Of a stretch of DNA of 64,000 bases, positions 35,691-47,017 are shown piece by piece (the stretch's first letter is position 1; the number at the start of each line of letters is the position of its first letter). The notes below the pieces were generated by a model that made no database searches, had not been told where the DNA came from, and saw only the letters and a program-made list of their open reading frames with translations. A program made the translations under genes and the position numbers. The DNA comes from Caprimulgus europaeus (Eukaryota > Chordata > Aves > Caprimulgiformes > Caprimulgidae), in the NCBI GenBank assembly GCA_907165065.1, contig OU015523.1:115904246-115968245 (forward strand), in the 5' to 3' direction.

Positions 35691-38509
35691 GAATATAGAC
35701 AGCAACTTGTAATAAAAGCTTTAGGTAAACTAAAGGTCTCATTAGAGACTTCCTAGGCTGGAATATGTGAGCAGACCATTGGATATTTAATAGCTATCGT
35801 TGGATCTGCTCTTTCTGAGTTAGATTAATTGCCTGTTGGTGCATGGTGGCATGTTGGTAGTTATCTTCATTCTGCACCAGTGAAGTTGCTTCTCTTCTAG
35901 TCTCATCCCTAAGTGCCATTTTCTCAGTGGCATTGCTTATTCCTGACTGCTTCAGAGGAAAGTGGAACCTTGGCCCAGCAGCACAAGGCTGGAGGAGGTT
36001 TTGGGTTTCAAACCGACTATCTATGAAATAGCAGTTTACAGGACCATATTCCATTCATAATGAGCAATCAGCTGGGCTAACACATTTATGAGACCAAGTC
36101 AACTTGTGAAGATTTCAGTAAATGTCATGTTTCCATCTGACTGGAAATAAAACATGAAAAGGGATGTTCTCTGACCAAAACAGCTTCTCATCTGAATAGA
36201 ACTGGTGGGGGGGAAAAGCCACATATGAACAAGAATTAAACACATTAGCAATATTTAACTTAAGGCCAAGGTTTAGAAACGAGGTTATATCTCTATTTAT
36301 TATCATTACTTAAACTTCTTTCCTGCTTTTTAAAAAATCTCTTTCCTGCCTTACATTTAAGCATTGCTTTGGCATTTGGAGTCTGACTTCAGATTTAATG
36401 ACCAAGCAGCCTAATGGCAAAGGCTCTGAGCAAATGTAGCAAGTTCTTAATTTTTTTTTTTATTTTAATTTGATTTTTTTGAAGGACATCCTTGAGTAAT
36501 TTTCTATTTACTTAACCAGCTCATGTTTCTGGCCATTAATTAGGGAATGTAGTTGAACAGTTTTTCTACTTTCTGAAAAATAATTTATATTTCGGTGTCA
36601 GGAAAAGCAGAAGTATTTGAGCAGTGGAATGAGACCTACTATTTTTAAAATTCTAAACTCTAGTCCATTTGAAGCTACCTCAAAATCAATTCTTGCATAT
36701 CACTGTAGACAGTAGGCAGGTTATGTTTGTGTATGTGTATACATATCTTAATTTTCTTGACAGAAAAATATTTGGCTTCCACTATTGGCCCATGACTAGT
36801 TCCTTTTTGAGGTTTGCAATTTCTGTGTAAGCACAGTTAATGCCATTGCCTTTGAAAACTCTACTGTGACTATTAGTATTGTTATTAAAGAGTACATGAA
36901 TTGTAAACATGACTGGTTTAGATTCCCTAGCCTAAGTTAATACAGATTTGTATGTCTTTTAATTCAAGTGAGAAATCTAAATATAGGATTACTGAATTTT
37001 CATTGCTCTTCCATGTGCTTTGACCGCCTCCTGAAGGACACAGCACATCATTTCAAGATCCGTGTAGCATCACTTCATCACTTAAAATTGCTTTTCTCAC
37101 ATTGACTTATTGTGAAAATCTTACTAGCTTAATAGAATGAGTTCTAATAAGTTTACCTCAATTTAACACAGACATGTTTGTGGACATTTCTGCATCTATA
37201 TTCTTCATGAAATCATAAAGAAGTGTGGAGACTGCTTAGCCATCTGTTAAAGTTTGTTTAATTTAAATTGAACAAGCTAGTTTGCAATGAAATAATAATG
37301 GATAGGAAAAAGTAATGAAGACATCCAAAAGTTCAGTTAAAATATACACACTAAACTTCACGTGGTGTTAATGGTCACAGCTTTATCATAATGTATGCAA
37401 ATAGCATTCAATCAATGCATAATGAGACATTTATGTGATCAGTTACTTCTTTGTCAGAAATCATCTTTTTGGTCTGTTGTCAGAGTGCCTTGCACAATGA
37501 AGTAATCTTCGTTGCAAAAAACCCACTGTTGGTCAAACGACAGCGTTGCCCATCTCCACAGGTACATCTTGAAGCTATTAAAACATAGTGATATAAAGGC
37601 AAGCAAAAAATATATAACAAAAAGTCAAGCCATAAATTTGCTCTTCCCTCCTGTTTATCATGGATTTTTCTTCAATAGATTACATTGATTAGAGGCTAAG
37701 ATACATTGCTTTTACACAGGCATCAATGCAACTGCAGACTTACTTTCAGAGAAATGGCCAGTGCCCATTTCTGTACTCTCCATAATCTCTCTTACCAAGA
37801 TATGAAGCTTTCATTGGACCATGAATAAAAACTGCCATTACTTATAAGTTCTCAAGTTTGAAACTCCAGACTTTCTACAATAATGCTTAGTACTTTTAGG
37901 AAGAACATTTGAAGCATCTGCACAGCTGCTTTATTACTGAGTTTCAAATTCTTCCTTATATTTTTCTTTGCCGTATGACCTACAAAATACCTTCAAATGG
38001 GACAAGAATTAGTCTTCAGGTACACCAAGCCTTATTGTTTACAATAAGATCTTGTCATTTCCTTCTCCTGAGTTCGTTCTCTTATCTCTTATCTAGTTCA
38101 ATCTTTCTTTGCAGGTGCTTTTGGATGGGGATTTTGTCACATGTTTGCTCAGCACTTGGAAAAATAGGGTTCAGGTCTGCAGCTATGACTATTTCAACAG
38201 GATTCCTCTGATCAAGCATGTATTCCTACAGTGGAGACATCTGCATCCAAGGTAAATGCTTGGGCTTCACTTAAATTTACTAAAAATAAACTCTTTTGGG
38301 ATTTATGAGGCAAGATTGTATGTTTTGTAGTTAATTAAAGTTGAAATTAACTATGATATTAAGTAGTGCAGACACTCACTTGAAAAGAATTTTTAGTTCT
38401 AGGCTCAACCAGTGGCTTCTCCATTCTGGATTTCTTTAGGTGCTACTATCATTTTGTAGCCACCAGATTCAACTACATGACTGATTCTAATGACCACCTT
38501 GCTTCATTG
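35691..38509. other. AT-rich non-coding DNA, no gene recognised
   Basis: No transposon ends or exon-like frames. Around 37370-37500 the sequence carries an octamer-like atgcaaat and several TAAT cores and could be a conserved non-coding element; this needs alignment. A T-rich stretch lies at about 36451-36480. Confidence 0.6.
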
Positions 38510-39207
38510 CCAGGAGGAAGGAGGAAGAGGGGGAGGACAGAGAACCTCAGGCACCCAGTTCCATTGCATGGAGTAGAGGGTAAAGGAGGTTCCCTGCAGC
38601 CCATGGAAGTTTAATGGCAGAGCAGATACCCATGTGTGGGCTATGGAGGACTCCAAGCTGAGCCTGAGGGCAAGTGTGACTGAATTGAGACCCTGAGAGA
38701 AGCTCAACACCAGAGCGGGGGTGGACCTCCAGAGTGGGGGGTGAGTCTGCAGCCCATGGACCTTCCCACCCCAGAACCAGGAGCTCTGCCTAGAAACGTC
38801 TGTAATTCCATGGGAATCTCACTTCAGAACACCTTGTTCCTTGACTTTCATGCCAGGAAGAATGGAAATAATAATTGATTGCAACCCCCATTCCCTGCCC
38901 GCTGTGCCACTCTGGGGGGAAAAGATAGAGAAATTGGGAGCAAAGTAATTTGAGCCCAGGAAGAAGGGAGGGGTGGGGGGAAGGTGTCTTAGGATGTGTT
39001 TTTTATGTCTCACTGTGCTACTCGGATGAATGGTAATGAATTAAATTGATTTTTCTTCCCCAAGTTGAGTCTGTTTTGCCCGTGAACTGAGCCATCCCTG
39101 TCCTCATTCTAACCTGTGCCCCATTGTTGTGATTTCCTTCCCATCTGCCTGGGTGGGGGTAGTGAGTTCAGGACCTCATGGTCCTACCTGTGGATTAAAC
39201 CACCACA
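38510..39207 (+). mobile_element. Partial ERV LTR related to the 25.3 kb LTR
   Basis: The last ~350 bp match the reverse strand of the LTR at 25300-26441 in order and wording. Shared landmarks are gcaacccccattccctgccc, ggtggggggaaggtgtctta, gaatggtaatgaattaaatt and ccccaagttgagtctgtttt followed by gcccgtg. It ends attaaaccaccaca at 39207, an LTR-like CA terminus. Upstream, ctgcagcccatgga phrases and gagcagat echo the internal repeat units, at low identity. The opening TG end seen in the other LTR could not be found, so the 5' part is deleted or too diverged, and the start given is approximate. No retroviral coding sequence adjoins. Confidence 0.75.
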
Positions 39208-39209
39208 CA

Positions 39210-41341
39210 GCCTTTAAAAATTACATGTCTAACACTAGACTTCTCAGGTCTGAAACCCTCAGTGAGTATGTGTTTTAGAAACATTAAGAAAGTTCAGACA
39301 AATTAACTGTCTGGAGGAGGCATTTTTGACATTCACTAGTAAGTAAAGTAAAAGAATCCACTTTCTTTAACTTCAGAAACTAAGATGAGTTAGGATTGTG
39401 AATTCTTTAATGTCTTTCTAAATTCAATGAAGAAATTCTCTATTGAGAAATAGGAAATTCTCTAAGACAGCTGAGATATTAATGGCTAAAGGCACCTCTA
39501 AAGATGCATAGCATCGTCCACTGACCAAGGGATGAGCTCCTAAATTAGACAATTCTATTCAGTATCTGAACAGAGGCACGATAAATCTGGTCAAGAATAC
39601 AAATATCTAAACAGTTTAAAAGTGTTCTTTAATTCAGCAAATTCAGACCTGACATATGGAAGTGTAAAGAGAATCTTATTTCCCTTTACAAAGTGCACTT
39701 ATTTCTAGAATGTTCAACTCCATATTTTCCAGAAGACTCTTCCTTCCTTCTTGTTCCCTGATTATGTTAATTTATAATAATAACAATGCAATTTTCCTAT
39801 TAACAGCTATTTTGGTAATAACATCCATACCAGATGCTGCTTTATTTTATTCCTGCTTTATTAGAGTTTTCCTTTGTGTGTTAGCACCTTCTATAGATTG
39901 CAGACATATACTTCTGTAGCCTGAATGTTAAGCCTGATTCCCTTAAAAATTGTTCTTCTCACTGGAATTAACACCAATACCACAAACAATTCTTTCCTAT
40001 GCAGAGAAACTGATACTTCTTAAACACATTAAGTTTTCCTTGTAAGGCTCTTTTACATGTTTCTCTCCTTGATACTCGGCACTGAACTAAGGCTGATAAT
40101 ACCTTTCACGGACAAAATGACCTGTCAGGGAGTCTTTCCCCTCTGAGGTTTATTTGCTCCTGGAATGCTGTCCTTTCAGATTTCATCCAAACCAAACCCA
40201 GGCTGCATGAATTATTTCAGTATCAAAAGGAAACACATGAGATCTTCTATCACCACTTCTCAAAGCACAAACTATTTAATCCTTGGGTTTTTATGCTTCT
40301 CTCAATATCCCCACAGAGAGAGGAGAAGGGACCATTTAAAAGGGACCCAGTTATAGAATATAGGCTGATTTCCAGTGTAAATACTGTAGAATGCTGAAGG
40401 ATGCAGCATCTACTACACAGAGACCCAGCAGCCCTTATTTTATATCCTTGTTTGCCAGTAACTTTTAATTGATCTGTTTCATCACCAAGTACAAGTGTTT
40501 CATTACTTTGCCCCCTCCCACATTATTTTTTCTATAAGCAACTGTGTTGGGGAAGGACTGTCTGTGCAGCACCAACATGGTAGAGCTCTGCTCTCACCGG
40601 GCTTCCTGGGTGCTAGTGTAATACAAATAAAACTATGTAAGCAGACTGTAAGTGCCTTCATTTCAGTACATGCCATTCAGAAATGTTGCAACTTATTCCA
40701 AATGCAATTGTGGGGATTTAAATTCCTCATGCAATCAAACATTCAAGTGATGTTTTCATCCTCTGGAAGAGTTTGAAGCTGGTGTTTTGTTTCTCATTAG
40801 CAGCAGACAGATTACATTTTATTTTAGAACCTGGATTTCTGCCATTCCACTACTCTGTGTCTCTCTCTAGATCTGGCTCCAGAAATCTTTGTAAGGTCCA
40901 AGTACCTGCTGTTACGTTTATAGATACTAACGAAATTTGGAGTATACACAGTGATAAACACCAGGTGAAAATTAAACCAAATCACATGTCCTTAGGGATT
41001 CTTTTTTCTGAAATGTAATATCTCCCTAGTTAAATTAACCAGATAAAGCACACTCCTTGAGTTCAGTTTCAATTGTATTGAAAGAATTGTGTAAAGATTG
41101 GTTTGTTAGCATGTGGATATCAAACCAACTCAGAAATGTAATGAATACAAAGTAAAGCAGCCTAGCTGGGAAAAGTTACCTGACTGCAGAGGTGTGGCTG
41201 TGGATGAATAGCATATGACTTTGGAAAGTTAGCAGTCTTCCCTTCTTGTTAGACATGCAGCTGCTTTAGAAATTTGTAACTGCAACTTGTATTGCCATCT
41301 ACTAGCATGTTGTGCCCTGGAAAGCACACACATTCCCATCT
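39210..41341. other. AT-rich non-coding DNA, no gene recognised
   Basis: About 2.1 kb without repeats above simple runs. Frames of up to 93 codons have no recognisable content. Confidence 0.6.
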
Positions 41342-42517
41342 CATAGAATCATAGAATTGTTTGGTTGGAAAAGACCTTTGACATCACTGAGTCCAACTGT
41401 ACCTGTCCACCACTAAACCATATCTCTGAGCACCCCATCTATCTTTTAAATACCTCCAAGGATGGTGATTCAACCACTTTCCCGGGCAACCTGTTCCAGT
41501 GCCTGATAATCCTTTCAGTGAATAATTTTTTCCTGATATCCAATCTAAATCTCCCTTGGTGTAATTTGAGCCCATTTTCTCTTGTTCTATCATGCGTTAC
41601 TTGGGAGAAAAGACACACACCTGCCTCGCTACACCCTCCTTTCAGATAATTGTAGACAGCAATAAGGTCTCCCCTCAGCCTCCTTTTCTCTAGACTAAAC
41701 AACCCGAGTTCCCCCAGCTGCTCCTCATAAGGCTTGCTCTCCAGCCCCTTCACCAGCTTTGTTGCCCTTCTCTGGACATGTTCCAGTGCCTCAATATCCT
41801 TCTGAAGGACTCGAGGTACAGCCTCACTAATGCCGAGTACAGGGGGAAGATTGCTTCATTAGTCCTGCTGGCCACACTAGTTCTGATACAAGCTAAGATG
41901 CTACTGGCCTTCTTGGCCACCTGGGCACACTGCTGGCTCATGTTCAGACAGCTGTCAACCAACACCCCCAGGTCCTTTTCCACCAGGCAACTTTCCAGCC
42001 ACTCCTCCCCAAGCCTGTAAGGTTGCATGGGGTTGTGACCCAAGTGCAGGACCTGGCATCTGGCCTTGTTGAACCCCATACAGTTGGTTGCCACCCATTG
42101 ATCCAACCTGTCCAGTTCCCTCTGTAGAACCTTCCTACTCTCAAGCACATCAACACTTCCACCCAGTTTAGTGTCATCTGTGAACTTACTGAGGATGCAC
42201 TCAAGCCCCTTGTCCAGATCATTGATAAAGATGTTAAACAGAACTGGTCTCAACACTGAGCCCTGGGGAACACCACTTGTGACTGGCCTCCAGCTGGATT
42301 TAACTCCATTTACCACCACACTTTGAGCCCAACCATCCAGCCAGTTTTTAACCCAGAAGAGAGTATATCTGTCCAGGCTATTGGTACCCAGTTTCTGAAG
42401 CAAAATGTTATGGGAAACAGTGTCAAAGGCTTTACTAAAGTCCAGCTACACTACACCCACAGCCTTTCTCTCATCCATTAAGCGGGTCACATTGCCATAG
42501 AAGGAGATCAGGTCTGG
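41342..42517 (-). mobile_element. CR1 LINE, 5'-truncated, minus strand
   Basis: The 3' end is at 41342 (plus-strand tcatagaatcatagaattg, the reverse of the octamer tail). The body extends right to about 42517, inside the RT domain, where the minus strand reads DLISFYGNVTRL-like codons. About 1.18 kb is present. Its 3' UTR wording (plus-strand tccaactgtacctgtccacc) differs from the other copies, indicating another CR1 subfamily. Two long minus-strand frames survive, see the pseudogene entry. No target duplication was identified. Confidence 0.95.
41439..42500 (-). pseudogene. CR1 ORF2 reverse-transcriptase remnant, frameshifted
   Basis: Two adjoining minus-strand frames carry the pol relic. 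The first, 41750-42403 (217 codons), holds RT motifs: [19 protein letters not shown] and SKFTDD, whose Asp pair (plus-strand 42173-42178) is intact although the preceding Ala is Thr. It continues to KDLGVLVDS and [10 protein letters not shown]. There about a dozen codons expected in the family (the EYCVQFW region) are missing and the reading frame shifts at roughly 41810-41820. The second frame, 41439-41753 (104 codons), continues with [29 protein letters not shown] and [20 protein letters not shown]. Upstream of 42403 a stop interrupts the RT start (LDFSKAF region at about 42420-42445). The endonuclease is absent. It is an inactive relic. Confidence 0.93.
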
Positions 42518-43946
42518 AGATCATACAGCCTGCAATGAGAAATCCCTGTTCATCTGGTATGATTAAGCAATGCTCTGCAGCTCCTGGTCATGGCAATGTG
42601 GCTTGCTAGAAGAACAAGAAAGAGAATCAGTAATTAAATCTGTCCATTGTGTAATTTCACACTTTTTTTCCATACCTAACAGCTAAAGACCAAGTGACAA
42701 ATTACAGTGGAATATATGCTAACCAGAGTGTGGTGCCATTGAAACCCAAGCCGCATATGATGTAAACTCAATTTGGCCCTTTTATTTTTTTTTTTTAAAG
42801 TCTCTCAAGGGAGATTTTTCTGAAGGAGGTACAACAGTCAGAACATCCAAATTATCCATGCTTTTGGGTTTTATATTTTGAAATTACCCCCATTCTTTTG
42901 CCTTTGTTTTATTTTTGAGATTATATATTGTACTAAAAGGTAACAAAAACCCCTTCAGTTCTGTTGAAATGAAACATTTCAAAACAGAAGGAAAAAAGAC
43001 CTTTTTTATTTCTTTTTCTTGGAGAACTTTCAAATGTGTTCCAATATGGAAGAAAGCCAAACATCAAAATCCTGAAATCCTTTGCAAAATCCAACAGCCA
43101 TTGTCTGCAAATGCTGTGCTGCTACTCAGGATTACACTCCCCCAGCCAGCATGGGCTCAGCAACTAGAACTAGTGTCTGAGTCTAAGAGTTCTGGCATTG
43201 TCTATGCCATTGATTTCCTTGGTGAGTGAGACTTGTCATTTGTCCTCTCTCTATTTCACTTTTCATTATCTACAGAAAGGGAATAAATGATACTGACCTT
43301 CTTTGTTAAATGTTTTGAGATGTGTTGAGGAGAAGGGCAAGGCATTCATCTTCTCTCAATCTCTCCAGAGATTTTGCAGCACAAAAGGAATGTAGTCAAA
43401 GGGCTTCAGACAGGAGCAAGGTTTGCCAAAGGAGAACATGGTCTCTGGAAAACAGAAACTGAAGGGATGAAAGTAATCAGAGCACATCAAAAAAGAGGTA
43501 GATGATCCCAAGTAGAAAAGACTTCAAGATGTCCACAAATATTTTAGAAGTTTCAGGGAAGATTTTCAAAGGCCTGGTAGGCAATCTACTTACTAAATAA
43601 TAAAATAAGGTGAATATCATAAGAATAGCAAAACAGAAAAGCCAAGTATCTGAAAGACCTACATGAGGATAAGACTGTTACAGCCTAGAACCCTTTCTCT
43701 GGAGTTTGGGGAGAAAAAAATTGACCCAGACAACACCCAGTCCTTCTCCCATGACACTAAGCTGCTGGTCTCTTCTGTCACTGCATTTCATGCTGGCTGT
43801 GCTATCTGAGAGGCTACATGTCAGACCTCTTGTAGAGACCATCAAATTGTCCTGCATGCTAAGGTTTTCTGCCTGCCCAGATGACAAGACTAATGAGCAC
43901 AGCATCTGAAAAAAATGTTAATGATGAAAACTATAGCAAAAATGGT

Positions 43947-43979
43947 AGCAGCAGTAGTAGTAGTATTAATAGTAATAGT
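43947..43979 (+). repeat. Degenerate (TAG)n trinucleotide repeat
   Basis: About 33 bp of tag/cag/taa triplets (agcagcagtagtagtag then taatagtaatag). It is a short, decayed microsatellite. Confidence 0.8.
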
Positions 43980-44086
43980 TTGAGCTCAGTGAGAGGACAA
44001 TTAAATGTTAATAAAGGATGATGTGTTATTTTCATACAATAGCAGAAAAATTGAGTCATCCACTGCAAATATGCTCCCTGTGCCTG

Positions 44087-44106
44087 TGTATATCTATAGA
44101 TATACA
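44087..44106. repeat. Perfect 20-bp palindrome
   Basis: tgtatatcta followed directly by its exact reverse complement tagatataca, with no spacer. Complementarity stops at the next base pair on each side. AT-rich perfect palindromes can extrude as cruciforms; chance origin in AT-rich DNA is also possible. Confidence 0.9.
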
Positions 44107-45933
44107 TGAAACATCTCCTTCTGTAGAGAAAGTAACTAGTCTGGGATCCTTCAACAATAGGGTAAAGAAGGTTTATTGCTGCTCCTGAGAAGGTCCTAGC
44201 AAAACTATTATGCAACAGTCTAAAAAAAAGCCAGAAGAAACTCTCTTCCTCACTCCTCAGCCACAAAATTAAGCATGAAACTCATTGCCACAGGATGCTG
44301 TGAAGATAAGAGGTATACATAGGCTTTTAAAAGTGCAGGAATCTTCCTGAAGGATGAGTCCAGCAGGGACTATTAAAGAGGATGATCCAGAAGTAGTCTC
44401 TGGCTCTGGAAGTCATCAAATCTCCAATAATTTCATTCTCCATTTTTGAAGTAATTTCTTAATCATCCATTACTGTCTGTTCCACATCAGAGTATTTGTG
44501 CCTTTAGTTTGATCCACTACCTGAACTGTCACTCAAACTTAAAGTGCACAGCAGTTTGAATTATTTTTCATTTTAACAGAAAAAAAGACTTCATGAAGCA
44601 GTATGATCAACAAAAGACAAAATCACTCTGAAAAAGACCCAGGAGTTGCTTATGACAGACACTAGCACAGTATGTTATGTCTGTGCAGTACCTATGAATA
44701 ACTTCTTTATTTTTATAGTCACAGTAAGGTATAGTATGTGTCACCTCTGAAATTTAATGAACCCAGCATTCCAGGAAATGAAAGTAAAAAGGTAGACCTT
44801 AAAATGTATCTTTAAAGATGTCTCAGGCAATTAATCTTTTCCAATAGGAAAATTGGCTTTCTTGGAGTTTAGGTTCACTAAAGAAATATCCACAATATTA
44901 TCCTATATAACAGGTTGTCTTAAATACTGACACATCAGCACATAGGCACAGAGAGCTGATATTTAATCTTTGAGGACAGAAAAGTAACTCTGAGATGGCT
45001 GAGGCGGAGCAATTGTTTTTCCCTGTAAGGAAATTGTTTGCCCTGTAAGGGGACAAGGCAGAGTTCTTTAAGTATTTGATCTGTATGGCTGTGGAAAATT
45101 ATGGGCCTTTTTGGTTTTGTTTGTTTGTTTACTGCATTATTTTATGATGCTCCCTGCTTGGCAGAAATTCTGGTCAAATTTCACAAAGTCACTCTCTTGT
45201 CTCCCTTTTGTCCCCTCCTTGGGAATCATCTTTCTTCTCCTACCTGTGGGAAGCCTTGTGGAGGGTGGATAATGCCCTTTACTTTAAAGGTAGGGCTCCT
45301 GTACCTAGCTCACTCAGATTTCAGGACCAATTGCATGCTGATCCAGGTGCCAATGTCATCCAGTACCCAGCCACCAGCTCTCAGTTGTGTGCCAACCATT
45401 GTACATAAGACTGTATAATTGTTTTAAATGGGATTCTTTCCTTTAGTGTTCTCTTGGAGTAAAGGCAAAGTGGCTTATGGATGACAATCTGGTCCCAATT
45501 TAGAAGAATATGGTTTTTTGAATATTTGAACCCTGTGGAGGTCTACTAAAAATAGGGCAGAGTTTTTGTTTGGTTCGTTTGTTTTTCTGCTCCTTTAGGA
45601 AGAGGTGCCTTAACGGTTATCAGGCAAATGGAAATTCATATCAAGGTATGGCAGGCTCTAGTGTGCTGTAAGTTGGCCATTACTTCTTATGTTATTCAGA
45701 TTCAGTCCCTCAAATGCCATAGTTTACACATTTTAATCCTCAGCCCCACTAACCTTCAGTTCTGCACAGGGCAAGGCCAATGATAAAATAAACCAGCTTT
45801 ATTTAGCAAGATTTATGGTGAGGTTGTTACCTGCAAAACTGCAAACAGGTTGCAATCAAAAGAATATAACTGCAATCTACAAGTAAATTTAACAGCTGAA
45901 TATTTTTCCAGTTGCTTAGATTTTACTATCTTT

Positions 45934-45960
45934 GGATTCCTAAGATATTATTAGGAATCC
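45934..45960. repeat. Perfect 10-bp inverted repeat, 7-nt loop
   Basis: Arms ggattcctaa (45934-45943) and ttaggaatcc (45951-45960) are exact reverse complements around gatatta. The stem is short, with no downstream T run or other RNA-gene landmark. Confidence 0.85.
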
Positions 45961-46168
45961 ATTATGAAGCCACAGAAGTATTTTGCTTTTTAGATTATAC
46001 CCCCAGGCCTGAAACAATTTTCTTGGCACTGGGCTCTCAATTATATCAGTTGGGGTCCTAACTTATTTTTAAGGCAAATGAGACAGTGAAGCATGTGAAT
46101 ACCATAAACAGTTGTCACTTTGTTGGTCAAAACATTTCCCATATATCTCATTTCTGTTGTGAGATGCT

Positions 46169-46189
46169 GTTTGTTTGTTTGTTTGTTTC
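46169..46189 (+). repeat. (GTTT)5 microsatellite
   Basis: Five tetranucleotide units, then ctttg. It is too short for anything beyond a simple repeat. Confidence 0.85.
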
Positions 46190-46931
46190 TTTGTATAATT
46201 CTACCTACACTTTAGGTGGAGTTGAAAAATATACATGTAGAGAACATGTAGAAGACATTCCACTGTTCCAGTATTTATAGCATTTCATATCATCTGTATC
46301 TTTATCATATTTCATATTTCTTCTATTAAAATTACCTATTCAGCTCTTTTGTCAAGCTGGTATGGAGTGCACACATGATGCTTCAAAAGTGCAAAGACAG
46401 ATGTAGTAACATATGACTTTGTCTATAGACTTCCTTCATCCTCCCCACTCATTCTTCGTTTTAGGACCTCCAGTGTTACAGGTGATTTATGCTAACCTAG
46501 TGGCTGCAAAAACCTAGAGTTAAAAGGGTGAATTAGATTATCAGTAATTCATCAATTACTTAGGAATTGATTAACAACATTTGCATTTATCTAACCATAG
46601 GTTATTTAGCTGTAGCTTTTCACTGTCAGATCTGCCCTTTTGATCCACATCTTCTCCTGATGAACTTCTGGCTTCTCAGCCAAACTTCAGTGTCAGAGCC
46701 CAGCTGCCACACAAGGAGCAATAACTCACCTGGGTTTCAAGATTAACACTGAATCAGTAAAAGCAGTAAATCAGTCCTTGGAAATGTTTCCTCTGGAAAG
46801 GGACATTTCTCCCATTCCACTACCCCTTTCATACGATATCAGTTTTGCAGATGAACACCAGACATGTGTACTGATATGAATCTACCTCCTGTGGAAAAAC
46901 ACCCAAATATAAAAAGAGCAATGAATTAAGC

Positions 46932-47016
<85 letters not shown>
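46932..47016 (+). repeat. (ATT)n trinucleotide array, about 28 units
   Basis: About 85 bp of uninterrupted TAT/ATT triplets between aattaagc and ccataaag. No interruption is visible, so the array is likely length-polymorphic. Confidence 0.95.

Positions 47017-47017
<1 letters not shown>

Noticed and set aside
34761..35705. Minus-strand frames of 100-121 codons opposite the CR1 pol
   Set aside because: They are antisense shadows of the plus-strand CR1 coding sequence.
43931..44266. 111-codon minus-strand frame ending in a Leu-rich stretch
   Set aside because: The Leu run is the translation of the (TAG)n repeat; the remainder is unremarkable.
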